From Pseudomonas nitroreducens (GTDB taxonomy: Bacteria > Pseudomonadota > Gammaproteobacteria > Pseudomonadales > Pseudomonadaceae): DNA of 64,000 nucleotides. This document shows, piece after piece, positions 52,351 to 58,922 of this stretch; the first letter of the stretch is position 1; every line of letters starts with the position of its first letter. A program made the translations under genes and the position numbers. The stretch spans positions 124,001 to 188,000 of the forward strand of contig NZ_JACHLI010000007.1 of NCBI RefSeq assembly GCF_014204515.1, read 5' to 3'. The notes below the pieces were generated by a model. That model did no database searches, was not told the origin of the DNA, and worked only from the letters and a program-made list of their open reading frames with translations.

Positions 52351-53448
52351 TCAGCGGTAGCCGTGGCGCTGGCGGTCCACCGCCTTGCCCAGCTCCCACA
52401 CCGCCATCGCGTAGTGCGTGCTGTGGTTGTAGCGGGTGATCACGTAGAAGTTCGGCAGGCCGTACCAGTACTGGTAGGTGTTGCCCACGTCCAGGCGCAG
52501 CAGGCTGGCGCTCTGGTGGTTGCCCAGCGAGCCCTGCGGGCGCAGGCCGGCGTTGGCCAGCACGCTGATCGGGTACTGGGTCTTGAAGCCATCCTCCAGC
52601 GAGCGCGCCTGGCCGATGGCCGGGATCGCCACGGCATCGCCGGTGACCCAGCCATGCTGCTTGAAGTAGTTGGCCACGCTGCCGATGGCGTCGCGCGGGT
52701 TCCACAGGTCGCGGTGGCCATCGCCGTCGAAGTCCACCGCGTACTTGGTGAAGGAGGAGGGCATGAACTGCCCGTAGCCCATGGCGCCGGCGTAGGAGCC
52801 GCGCAGCGACAGCGGGTCGACGCCTTCCTTGCGCGCCTGCAGGAGGAACTGCTCCAGCTCGCCGCTGAAGAATTCCGCGCGGCGTGGATAGGAGAACGAC
52901 AGGGTGGCCAGCGCGTCGATGATCCGCGTCTTGCCCATCACCCGGCCCCAGCGGGTTTCCACGCCGATGATGCCGACGATGATTTCCGGCGGCACGCCGT
53001 AGGTGCGCGACGCACGCTGCAGGTCGGCTTCGTATTCGTTCCAGAACTGCACACCCTTCTGCACGTTGTCCGGGGTGATGAATTTCTTCCGGTAGCGCAG
53101 CCAGGCCCCGTTCGGGCCGCTGGGCGCGGTGTAGGTGGGCGCCTGGCGATCCATCAGACGGATCACCCAGTCCAGTTCCTGGGTCTGGGCGAACAGGTCG
53201 TGCAGGCTCTGCCGGTTGAAGCCGTACTGGCTGACCATCCGGTCGATGAAACGGTTGGCGTTGGCGTTGTTGGCGTAGTCACCGCGCAGTGGTGTGATCG
53301 GTTGCACCGAGCCGAAAGCCGGGTGGGCACTGGGAGTGATCAGCGTCGGCGCCCTGGGTTTCGGCGCCGGCTGCGGAGCGGGGGTCGGTTTGCTGCTGCA
53401 CGCGCAGAGGAAGAGGAACAAAGGCAGGGTGAAAGCGATGCGGCGCAT
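52351..53448 (-). CDS. mltB: Membrane-bound lytic murein transglycosylase B
   Basis: 365 residues. Lipoprotein signal with lipobox LCAC (lipidated Cys17). The SLT-like domain includes catalytic Glu164 (IIGVETRWGRVMGK), followed by SFSYPRRAEFFSGELEQFLL and SYAGAMGYGQFMPSSF. It cleaves glycan strands to form 1,6-anhydromuropeptides. The C-terminus lacks a separate peptidoglycan-binding domain. The start at 53448 is set by the signal peptide; the frame stays open far upstream but over the intergenic region and antisense to cysD. Confidence 0.95.
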   Translation of the reverse strand: MRRIAFTLPLFLFLCACSSKPTPAPQPAPKPRAPTLITPSAHPAFGSVQPITPLRGDYANNANANRFIDRMVSQYGFNRQSLHDLFAQTQELDWVIRLMDRQAPTYTAPSGPNGAWLRYRKKFITPDNVQKGVQFWNEYEADLQRASRTYGVPPEIIVGIIGVETRWGRVMGKTRIIDALATLSFSYPRRAEFFSGELEQFLLQARKEGVDPLSLRGSYAGAMGYGQFMPSSFTKYAVDFDGDGHRDLWNPRDAIGSVANYFKQHGWVTGDAVAIPAIGQARSLEDGFKTQYPISVLANAGLRPQGSLGNHQSASLLRLDVGNTYQYWYGLPNFYVITRYNHSTHYAMAVWELGKAVDRQRHGYR

Positions 53449-53785
53449 GGGAAATCTTCTGGGACAGGAAAACGTGGTCGCTATGCTAGCGCAGTGCCGC
53501 GCAGGCACAAGTCGGGAGCCGGTTGTACGAGGCTGACACTGTTGCAGGAAAAGTCCTGCACTGATCCTTCCCAAGGACTTCAGCAGATGCCTTGCGAGTC
53601 CGCTAATCGGGGCCCGGGGAGGTGGCGGATGCTTCGCTGGATACCCGCTGCTCAACTGAGCGCGGATGGCTATATCAGTATATTTTTTCGGTATAACCCG
53701 CTCCCCGGTTAGAGCCTTGCGCTGTGATAGAGTGCGCGCTCGTCTACGGCCCGCCGGCCGTCCATAAGCAATTCCGTGAGTAGCC
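53449..53785. other. Divergent mltB/cysD intergenic region (337 bp)
   Basis: No gene is seen. The mltB side holds a likely promoter (listed separately). The cysD side has an unusually AT-rich patch, TATATCAGTATATTTTTTCG (53670-53690), then TATAAC at 53692-53697 and a TAGAGT box at 53728-53733 about 55 bp before the cysD ATG. CysB, the sulfur regulator, binds AT-rich DNA upstream of cys promoters, so this patch is a candidate CysB site; that is inference only. Confidence 0.45.
53483..53510 (-). promoter_or_regulatory. Putative sigma-70 promoter of mltB
   Basis: Read on the minus strand, TTGTGC (53510-53505) and TAGCAT (53488-53483) are spaced by 16 bp and lie 35 bp upstream of the mltB start. 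Confidence 0.4.
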
Positions 53786-54703
53786 ATGGTCGACAAACTG
53801 ACGCATCTGAAACAGCTGGAGGCCGAGAGCATCCACATCATTCGCGAGGTCGCCGCCGAGTTCGACAACCCGGTGATGCTGTACTCGATCGGCAAGGACA
53901 GCGCGGTGATGCTGCACCTCGCGCGCAAGGCCTTCTTCCCCGGCAAGCTGCCGTTCCCGGTGCTGCACGTCGATACCCGCTGGAAATTCCAGGAAATGTA
54001 TCGCTTCCGCGAGAAGATGGTCAGCGAATACGGCCTGGACCTGCTCACCCACATCAACCCCGATGGCGTGGCGCAGGACATGAACCCCTTCACCTACGGC
54101 AGTGCCAAGCACACCGACGTGATGAAGACCGAGGGTCTGAAGCAGGCGCTGGACAAGTACGGCTTCGACGCCGCCTTCGGTGGTGCCCGCCGCGACGAGG
54201 AGAAATCCCGCGCCAAGGAACGTGTCTACTCCTTCCGTGACAGCAAGCACCGCTGGGACCCCAAGAACCAGCGCCCGGAACTGTGGAACGTCTACAACGG
54301 CAAGGTGAAGAAGGGCGAGTCGATCCGTGTCTTCCCGCTGTCCAACTGGACCGAGCTGGATATCTGGCAATACATCTATCTGGAACAGATCCCGATCGTG
54401 CCGCTGTATTTCGCCGAAGAGCGCGAAGTCATCGAGATGAACGGCGCGCTGATCATGATCGACGACGAGCGCATCCTCGAGCATCTCACGCCCGAGCAGA
54501 AGGCCAGCATCCAGAAGAAGATGGTGCGTTTCCGTACCCTGGGCTGCTACCCGCTGACCGGCGCAGTGGAGTCCACGGCAACCACGCTGCCGGAAATCAT
54601 CCAGGAAATGCTGCTGACCAAGACCAGCGAACGCCAGGGGCGGGTCATCGACCACGACCAGGCCGGTTCGATGGAAGAAAAGAAACGTCAGGGGTACTTC
54701 TGA
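53786..54703 (+). CDS. cysD: Sulfate adenylyltransferase subunit CysD
   Basis: 305 residues. PAPS-reductase-type PP-loop VMLYSIGKDSAVMLHLARK near residue 30, FGGARRDEEKSRAKER near 130, and IRVFPLSNWTELDIWQYI near 190. With the CysN GTPase it makes adenosine 5'-phosphosulfate from ATP and sulfate. It is first in the cysD-cysNC operon, which here is interrupted by a four-helix-bundle gene element placed directly after the cysD stop. Confidence 0.97.
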   Translation: MVDKLTHLKQLEAESIHIIREVAAEFDNPVMLYSIGKDSAVMLHLARKAFFPGKLPFPVLHVDTRWKFQEMYRFREKMVSEYGLDLLTHINPDGVAQDMNPFTYGSAKHTDVMKTEGLKQALDKYGFDAAFGGARRDEEKSRAKERVYSFRDSKHRWDPKNQRPELWNVYNGKVKKGESIRVFPLSNWTELDIWQYIYLEQIPIVPLYFAEEREVIEMNGALIMIDDERILEHLTPEQKASIQKKMVRFRTLGCYPLTGAVESTATTLPEIIQEMLLTKTSERQGRVIDHDQAGSMEEKKRQGYF

Positions 54704-54762
54704 CGAAGAGCTGCAAGTTGCAAGCGGCAAGCGGCAAGTAAAAGCGAGCTGAGGTCGTCGGC

Positions 54763-55104
54763 ATGGATTTTGAGAAGCTCGAAGTCTGGCAGCGATCCAG
54801 GCGCCTGGCAGTTGCGGTCTTCAAGTCGATGGCGGAGTGCCGCGACTTGGGGTTCAGGGATCAGATAACGCGATCTGCGCTTTCGATTCCGAGCAACATC
54901 GCTGAAGGGATGGAAAGGGAAAGCGACAAGGAAAAATGCCGCTTTCTCTGGATTGCCAAGGGCTCCTGCGGAGAACTCAGGACTCAGGTGATGATCGGCG
55001 CTGAAATTGGCTACCTTGCGCAGCCACTTGCAACTGAATGGATTAATGAAGCCCGTGAGCTGTCGCGAATGCTGCACGGGTTGATCAGCAAAATTTCTGT
55101 CTAG
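54763..55104 (+). CDS. Four-helix-bundle protein, 23S rRNA intervening-sequence protein family
   Basis: 113 residues. The family hallmark is QITRSALSIPSNIAEG (about residues 34-49), preceded by FEKLEVWQRSRRLAVAVFK and followed by KEKCRFLWIAKGSCGELRTQV. Proteins of this fold (PF05635, related to the Avd accessory protein of diversity-generating retroelements) form helical-bundle pentamers that may bind nucleic acid; the cellular role is unknown. The start has GAGG 8 nt upstream. By hand count the gene is about 54% GC, well below its neighbours, which suggests transfer. It sits between cysD and cysNC inside inverted repeats; no reverse transcriptase is nearby. Confidence 0.92.
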   Translation: MDFEKLEVWQRSRRLAVAVFKSMAECRDLGFRDQITRSALSIPSNIAEGMERESDKEKCRFLWIAKGSCGELRTQVMIGAEIGYLAQPLATEWINEARELSRMLHGLISKISV

Positions 55105-55143
55105 CTGTGCACTGACAAGCTTGCCGCTTGAAGCTTACAGCTT

Positions 55144-55147
55144 GGAG
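55144..55147 (+). promoter_or_regulatory. Shine-Dalgarno of cysNC located in the element's right inverted repeat
   Basis: GGAG at 55144-55147 lies 10 nt before the cysNC ATG (55158) and belongs to the terminal inverted repeat of the inserted element. It is the only good ribosome-binding site for this start, and it would be partly sequestered if the two repeats paired in the mRNA. Confidence 0.55.
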
Positions 55148-55157
55148 CTCGAATGAA

Positions 55158-57056
55158 ATGAGTCACCAATCCGATCTGATCAGCGAGGACATCCTCGCCT
55201 ACCTGGCCCAGCACGAGCGCAAGGAACTCCTGCGCTTCCTCACCTGCGGCAACGTCGACGACGGCAAGAGCACCCTGATCGGGCGCCTGCTGCACGACTC
55301 CAAGATGATCTACGAAGACCACCTGGAAGCTATCACCAAGGATTCCAAGAAGGTCGGCACCACCGGCGACGACGTCGACCTGGCGCTGCTGGTGGACGGC
55401 CTGCAGGCCGAGCGCGAGCAGGGCATCACCATCGACGTGGCGTACCGCTACTTCAGCACTGCCAAGCGCAAGTTCATCATCGCCGACACCCCCGGCCATG
55501 AGCAGTACACCCGCAACATGGCCACCGGCGCGTCCACCTGCGACCTGGCCATTATCCTGATCGACGCCCGCTACGGCGTGCAGACCCAGACCCGCCGGCA
55601 CAGCTACATCGCCTCGCTGCTGGGCATCAAGCACATCGTCGTGGCCATCAACAAGATGGACCTGAAGGACTTCGACGAGAGCGTGTTCGAGCAGATCAAG
55701 GCCGACTACCTGCAGTTCGCCGACAAGATCAACCTGAAGACCAACTCCCTGCACTTCGTGCCGATGTCGGCGCTCAAGGGCGACAACGTGGTCAACAAGT
55801 CCGAGCGCTCGCCGTGGTACACCGGCCAGTCGCTGATGGAAATCCTCGAGACCGTGGAAGTCGCCGGCGACCGCAACCTCGACGACATGCGCTTCCCGGT
55901 GCAGTACGTCAACCGCCCGAACCTGAACTTCCGCGGCTTCGCCGGCACCCTGGCGAGCGGCGTCGTGCGCAAGGGCGATGAAATCGTCGCGCTGCCGTCG
56001 GGCAAGGGCAGCAAGGTCAAGTCCATCGTTACCTTCGAGGGCGAGCTGGAACAGGCCGGTCCTGGCCAGGCCGTCACCCTGACCCTGGAAGACGAGATCG
56101 ACGTTTCCCGCGGCGACATGCTGGTGCATGCCGACAACCGTCCGCAGGTCACCGACGGCTTCGACGCCATGCTGGTGTGGATGGCCGAAGAGCCGATGCT
56201 GCCGGGCAAGAAGTACGACATCAAGCGCGCCACCAGCTACGTGCCGGGTTCGATCCCGAGCATCAGCCACAAGGTGGATGTGAATACCCTGGAAGAGACT
56301 CCCGGCAGCGAACTCAAGCTCAACGAGATCGCTCGCGTGAAGGTCAGCCTGGATGCGCCCATCGCGCTGGACGGCTACGGCCAGAACCGCACCACCGGCG
56401 CCTTCATCGTCATCGACCGGCTGACCAACGGCACCGTCGGCGCCGGCATGATCATCGCCGCGCCGCAGGCCGGTCAGGGCGCCGCCGTGCACCATGGCGG
56501 CGGCCATGTCGCCCGTGAGGAACGCGCCGCTCGCTTCGGCCAGCAGCCGGCCACCGTGCTGTTCAGCGGCCTGTCCGGCGCCGGCAAGAGCACCCTGGCC
56601 TACGCCGTGGAGCGCAAGCTGTTCGACATGGGCCGCGCAGTCTACGTGCTGGACGGCCAGAACCTGCGCCATGACCTGAACAAGGGCCTGCCGCAGGACC
56701 GCGCCGGTCGCAACGAGAACTGGCTGCGTACCGCCCATGTGGCCAAGCAGTTCAACGAAGCCGGCCTGATCAGCCTGTGCGCCTTCGTCGCGCCGAGCGC
56801 CGAAGGCCGCGAGCAGGGCAAGGCGCTGATCGGCGCCGAGCGCTTCGTCACCGTCTACGTCCAGGCGTCCCCGCAGGTCTGCCGCGAACGCGACCCGCAG
56901 GGTCTGTACGCTGCCGGCCAGGACAACATCCCGGGCGAGTCCTTCCCCTACGACGTGCCGCTGGATGCCGACCTGGTGATCGACACCCAGAGCCAGTCGG
57001 TGGACGAGGGCGTCAAGGCGGTTCTCGACCTGCTGCGCCAGCGCGGCGCGATCTGA
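55158..57056 (+). CDS. cysNC: Bifunctional sulfate adenylyltransferase GTPase / adenylylsulfate kinase CysNC
   Basis: 632 residues, a fusion. The CysN part (about 1-445) has G1 GNVDDGKS (31-38), G3 DTPGHEQY and G4 NKMD, then EF-Tu-like beta-barrels. The CysC part (about 450-632) has P-loop GLSGAGKS (from Gly471), DGQNLRHDLNKGL and a C-terminal NIPGESFPYDVP block. It couples GTP hydrolysis to APS formation with CysD, then phosphorylates APS to PAPS. The start at 55158 (MSHQSDLI) is preferred; an in-frame TTG at 55128 lies inside the inverted repeat of the inserted element. Confidence 0.97.
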   Translation: MSHQSDLISEDILAYLAQHERKELLRFLTCGNVDDGKSTLIGRLLHDSKMIYEDHLEAITKDSKKVGTTGDDVDLALLVDGLQAEREQGITIDVAYRYFSTAKRKFIIADTPGHEQYTRNMATGASTCDLAIILIDARYGVQTQTRRHSYIASLLGIKHIVVAINKMDLKDFDESVFEQIKADYLQFADKINLKTNSLHFVPMSALKGDNVVNKSERSPWYTGQSLMEILETVEVAGDRNLDDMRFPVQYVNRPNLNFRGFAGTLASGVVRKGDEIVALPSGKGSKVKSIVTFEGELEQAGPGQAVTLTLEDEIDVSRGDMLVHADNRPQVTDGFDAMLVWMAEEPMLPGKKYDIKRATSYVPGSIPSISHKVDVNTLEETPGSELKLNEIARVKVSLDAPIALDGYGQNRTTGAFIVIDRLTNGTVGAGMIIAAPQAGQGAAVHHGGGHVAREERAARFGQQPATVLFSGLSGAGKSTLAYAVERKLFDMGRAVYVLDGQNLRHDLNKGLPQDRAGRNENWLRTAHVAKQFNEAGLISLCAFVAPSAEGREQGKALIGAERFVTVYVQASPQVCRERDPQGLYAAGQDNIPGESFPYDVPLDADLVIDTQSQSVDEGVKAVLDLLRQRGAI

Positions 57057-57075
57057 TCGCCCCCGCGTTGTGAAC

Positions 57076-57101
57076 AAGCCCCGCACCTGCGGGGCTTTTT
57101 C
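57076..57101 (+). terminator. Rho-independent terminator after cysNC
   Basis: AAGCCCCGC-ACCT-GCGGGGCTTTTTC: an 8-bp GC-rich stem with a U-tract, 19 nt after the cysNC stop. Confidence 0.92.
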
Positions 57102-57112
57102 TTTTGCTTTGC

Positions 57113-57187
57113 GTAGGCGTGAGCTTGCTCGCGAACCTCCTGAAATGCTGCTGTCCAGGCAATGTTCGCGAGCAAGCTCGCTCCTAC
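57113..57187. repeat. REPIN (slightly degenerate left arm)
   Basis: The right arm (GTTCGCGAGCAAGCTCGCTCCTAC) matches the family exactly; the left arm reads GTAGGCGTGAGCTTGCTCGCGAAC, with two changes. It marks the left border of the ECF sigma/FecR/TonB-receptor cassette. Confidence 0.85.
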
Positions 57188-57255
57188 GAACAGCCTCTGG
57201 GACGACCTGCGAAGATTCACTGGCAGATGGCTATTGCTGTCGAACTGCACCTGCA

Positions 57256-57274
57256 TATAATGCGACTGATTATT
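57256..57274 (+). promoter_or_regulatory. Putative Fur box upstream of the ECF sigma gene
   Basis: TATAATGCGACTGATTATT matches 13 of 19 positions of the Fur consensus and lies 24 bp before the GTG start of the sigma factor. Iron repression is the normal control for FecI-type sigma genes. Confidence 0.6.
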
Positions 57275-57298
57275 ATTTGCTGAATAGCAGGTGCGGCG

Positions 57299-57844
57299 GT
57301 GTCGCTACTGGGTCGTACACAACTGGCGGATCACGACATGCATCGCCTCTACGCCGACCACCATGGCTGGCTGCAGGGCTGGATCCGGCGCAAGACGGGC
57401 TGTTCGCAACGTGCCGCCGACCTGGCCCAGGATACTTTCCTGCGCGTGCTCATGGTCCGCGCCAGGGGCGTGGCGGTGTACCTCGAACAGCCGCGCGCCT
57501 ACCTGGCGACCATTGCCCGTGGCCTGGTCGTCGACCACTGGCGCCGCCAGCAGCTCGAACAGGCGTGGCTGGAGTCCCTGGCCGCCCAGCCCGAAGCCGT
57601 GCAGTCGTCCCCCGAACAGCTGGCGCTGATCCTGGAAACCCTGCACCAGGTGGATGCCCTGTTGCTGCGTCTGCCGGTCCAGGTGCGCCGGGCTTTCCTG
57701 CTGGCCCAGCTGGATGGCCTGCGCTACCGCGAAATCGCCGTGGAGCTGGGCGTGTCCGAGCGCATGGTGAAGAAGTACCTGGCCCAGGCTTTCCTGCATT
57801 GCGCCGTACTGGAAGCCGAGCTGGACGGAGTGCTGGTGCAATGA
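57299..57844 (+). CDS. FecI-like ECF sigma factor (iron starvation type)
   Basis: 181 residues. Region 2 (RLYADHHGWLQGWIRRKTGC, AADLAQDTFLRVL, PRAYLATIARGLVVDHWRR) and region 4 (LPVQVRRAFLLAQLDGLRYREIAVELGVSERMVKKYL) are intact. The sequence type is that of FecI/FiuI/FoxI factors that transcribe a neighbouring TonB receptor when ferric-siderophore binds. A GTG at 57299 is taken as the start; the ATG at 57338 (MHRLYADHH) is an alternative. The stop overlaps the FecR-like gene (ATGA). Confidence 0.93.
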   Translation: MSLLGRTQLADHDMHRLYADHHGWLQGWIRRKTGCSQRAADLAQDTFLRVLMVRARGVAVYLEQPRAYLATIARGLVVDHWRRQQLEQAWLESLAAQPEAVQSSPEQLALILETLHQVDALLLRLPVQVRRAFLLAQLDGLRYREIAVELGVSERMVKKYLAQAFLHCAVLEAELDGVLVQ

Positions 57845-58821
57845 ACCGCACTGACGGCACCCTCAGCCACGCCAGTCTCCAGCAGGCGGCGAACTGGTAC
57901 GTGCTGCTGCAGGACGAGAACCCTTCTGCACAGACGCACGCGCAATGGCGTCAGTGGCTCGACCAGCACGCCGAGCACCAGGCTGCCTGGCATTACGTGG
58001 AGCGTATCGGCCAGCGTTTTGCACCGCTGCAGGGCGAGCGCCAGCTGGCGGGGCGGGTGCTCAAGGCCAGCGGCGAGCGCCAGCTGTCCCGCCGCCAGGG
58101 GTTGAAAAGCCTGCTGGTGCTGGGCGCCGGCACACTGCTGGGATGGGGCACCTGGCGCGGTACCGCGCTGCCGAGACTGGTGCAGGGCTGGAGCGCCGAC
58201 TACAGCACGAGCACCGCCGAGACCCGCGAAGCCATCCTGGCGGACGGCAGCCACCTGTGGCTCGCGGCGGTCAGCGCGGTGGATGCCGACTTCGGCCCGG
58301 AGCAGCGCCTGCTGCGCCTGCGTTTCGGCGAAGTGCTGGTGGATACCGCCAAGGACGCCGCACAGCGGCCCTTCCTCGTCGAGACCGAACACGGGCGTCT
58401 GCGCGCCTTGGGCACGCGCTTCGCCGTCAAGCAACTGGGCGACGCCACGCGCCTCAACGTCTACGGCGGCGCGGTGGAAATCCGTACTGCCGACAGCGGC
58501 GAGCGCCGCGTGCTGCAAGCCGGCCAGCGGGCCGATTTCACCCGCCTGGCCATCGGCGAGGTGGCGCCGGCGCAGACCGCGGGCGAGTCCTGGGTGCGCC
58601 ACGTGCTCACCGCCGAGGACATGCCGCTGGGGCAACTGGTCGAGGAGCTGGGGCGCTATCGCCACGGGCACCTGGGCTGCGATCCGGCGGTGGCGCAATT
58701 GCCGGTGATGGGCGCCTTCCCCCTGGACGACACCGATCAGGCCCTGCGCCTGCTGGCTGCCGCCCTGCCGGTGAGGGTCGAGCGCCTGACTTCCTGGTGG
58801 GTCAGCATCGAGTCCGTCTGA
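57841..58821 (+). CDS. FecR-like anti-sigma/sigma-regulator
   Basis: 326 residues. N-terminal cytoplasmic DUF4880-like part (LQQAANWYVLLQDENPSAQT, WRQWLDQHAEHQAAW), one membrane helix (about 88-104, KSLLVLGAGTLLGWGTW) and a periplasmic FecR domain (STAETREAILADGSHLWLAA, LRFGEVLVDTAKD, RFAVKQLGDATRLNVYGGAVEI). It relays the signal from the receptor's N-terminal domain to the sigma factor. The start overlaps the sigma stop; a much longer upstream reading is not supported. Confidence 0.93.
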   Translation: MNRTDGTLSHASLQQAANWYVLLQDENPSAQTHAQWRQWLDQHAEHQAAWHYVERIGQRFAPLQGERQLAGRVLKASGERQLSRRQGLKSLLVLGAGTLLGWGTWRGTALPRLVQGWSADYSTSTAETREAILADGSHLWLAAVSAVDADFGPEQRLLRLRFGEVLVDTAKDAAQRPFLVETEHGRLRALGTRFAVKQLGDATRLNVYGGAVEIRTADSGERRVLQAGQRADFTRLAIGEVAPAQTAGESWVRHVLTAEDMPLGQLVEELGRYRHGHLGCDPAVAQLPVMGAFPLDDTDQALRLLAAALPVRVERLTSWWVSIESV

Positions 58822-58827
58822 GGCGCC

Positions 58828-58860
58828 GGAAAAAATCTTTCCGTTCAGGTTCCCCTTTTG
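58828..58860 (+). promoter_or_regulatory. Possible ECF-sigma-dependent promoter of the receptor gene
   Basis: GGAAAAAATC (58828-58837) resembles the GGAAA-type -35 elements of iron-starvation sigma factors and sits in the 101-bp gap before the receptor gene. A matching -10 is not clear by eye; end coordinate is approximate. Confidence 0.25.
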
Positions 58861-58922
58861 GTTTCTCGTTCGGTCACTCCTGAGAACGCACTTCTACCCA
58901 CTGCACCGAACCAGGGAACCCC

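Larger units (their letters stand above)
54708..55150 (+). mobile_element. 443-bp element with terminal inverted repeats carrying a four-helix-bundle (23S rRNA IVP-like) gene
   Basis: The ends, 54708-54738 and 55120-55150, are inverted copies that agree in 26 of 31 positions (both begin GAGCT on reading inward) and are built from CAAGCGG-like units. The trinucleotide GAA flanks both sides (54705-54707 and 55151-55153), perhaps a short target duplication. Removing the element leaves an 11-nt cysD-cysN gap, a normal operon spacing. The only gene inside is the IVP-like one at 54763; there is no transposase. In rRNA intervening sequences such proteins also lie between complementary arms. Mobility is inferred. 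Confidence 0.7.

Noticed and set aside
54688..55077. A minus-strand open frame opposite the IVP-like gene
   Set aside because: No domain resemblance; the plus-strand reading has the clear family motif and a ribosome-binding site.
55128..55157. A TTG start for cysNC ten codons upstream
   Set aside because: The added residues are encoded by the element's inverted repeat and are not part of CysN; ATG 55158 has a Shine-Dalgarno site and matches the family.
57070..57840. A long N-terminal extension of the FecR-like protein
   Set aside because: It overlaps the REPIN and the ECF sigma gene in a different frame; the ATGA overlap at 57841 is the natural start.
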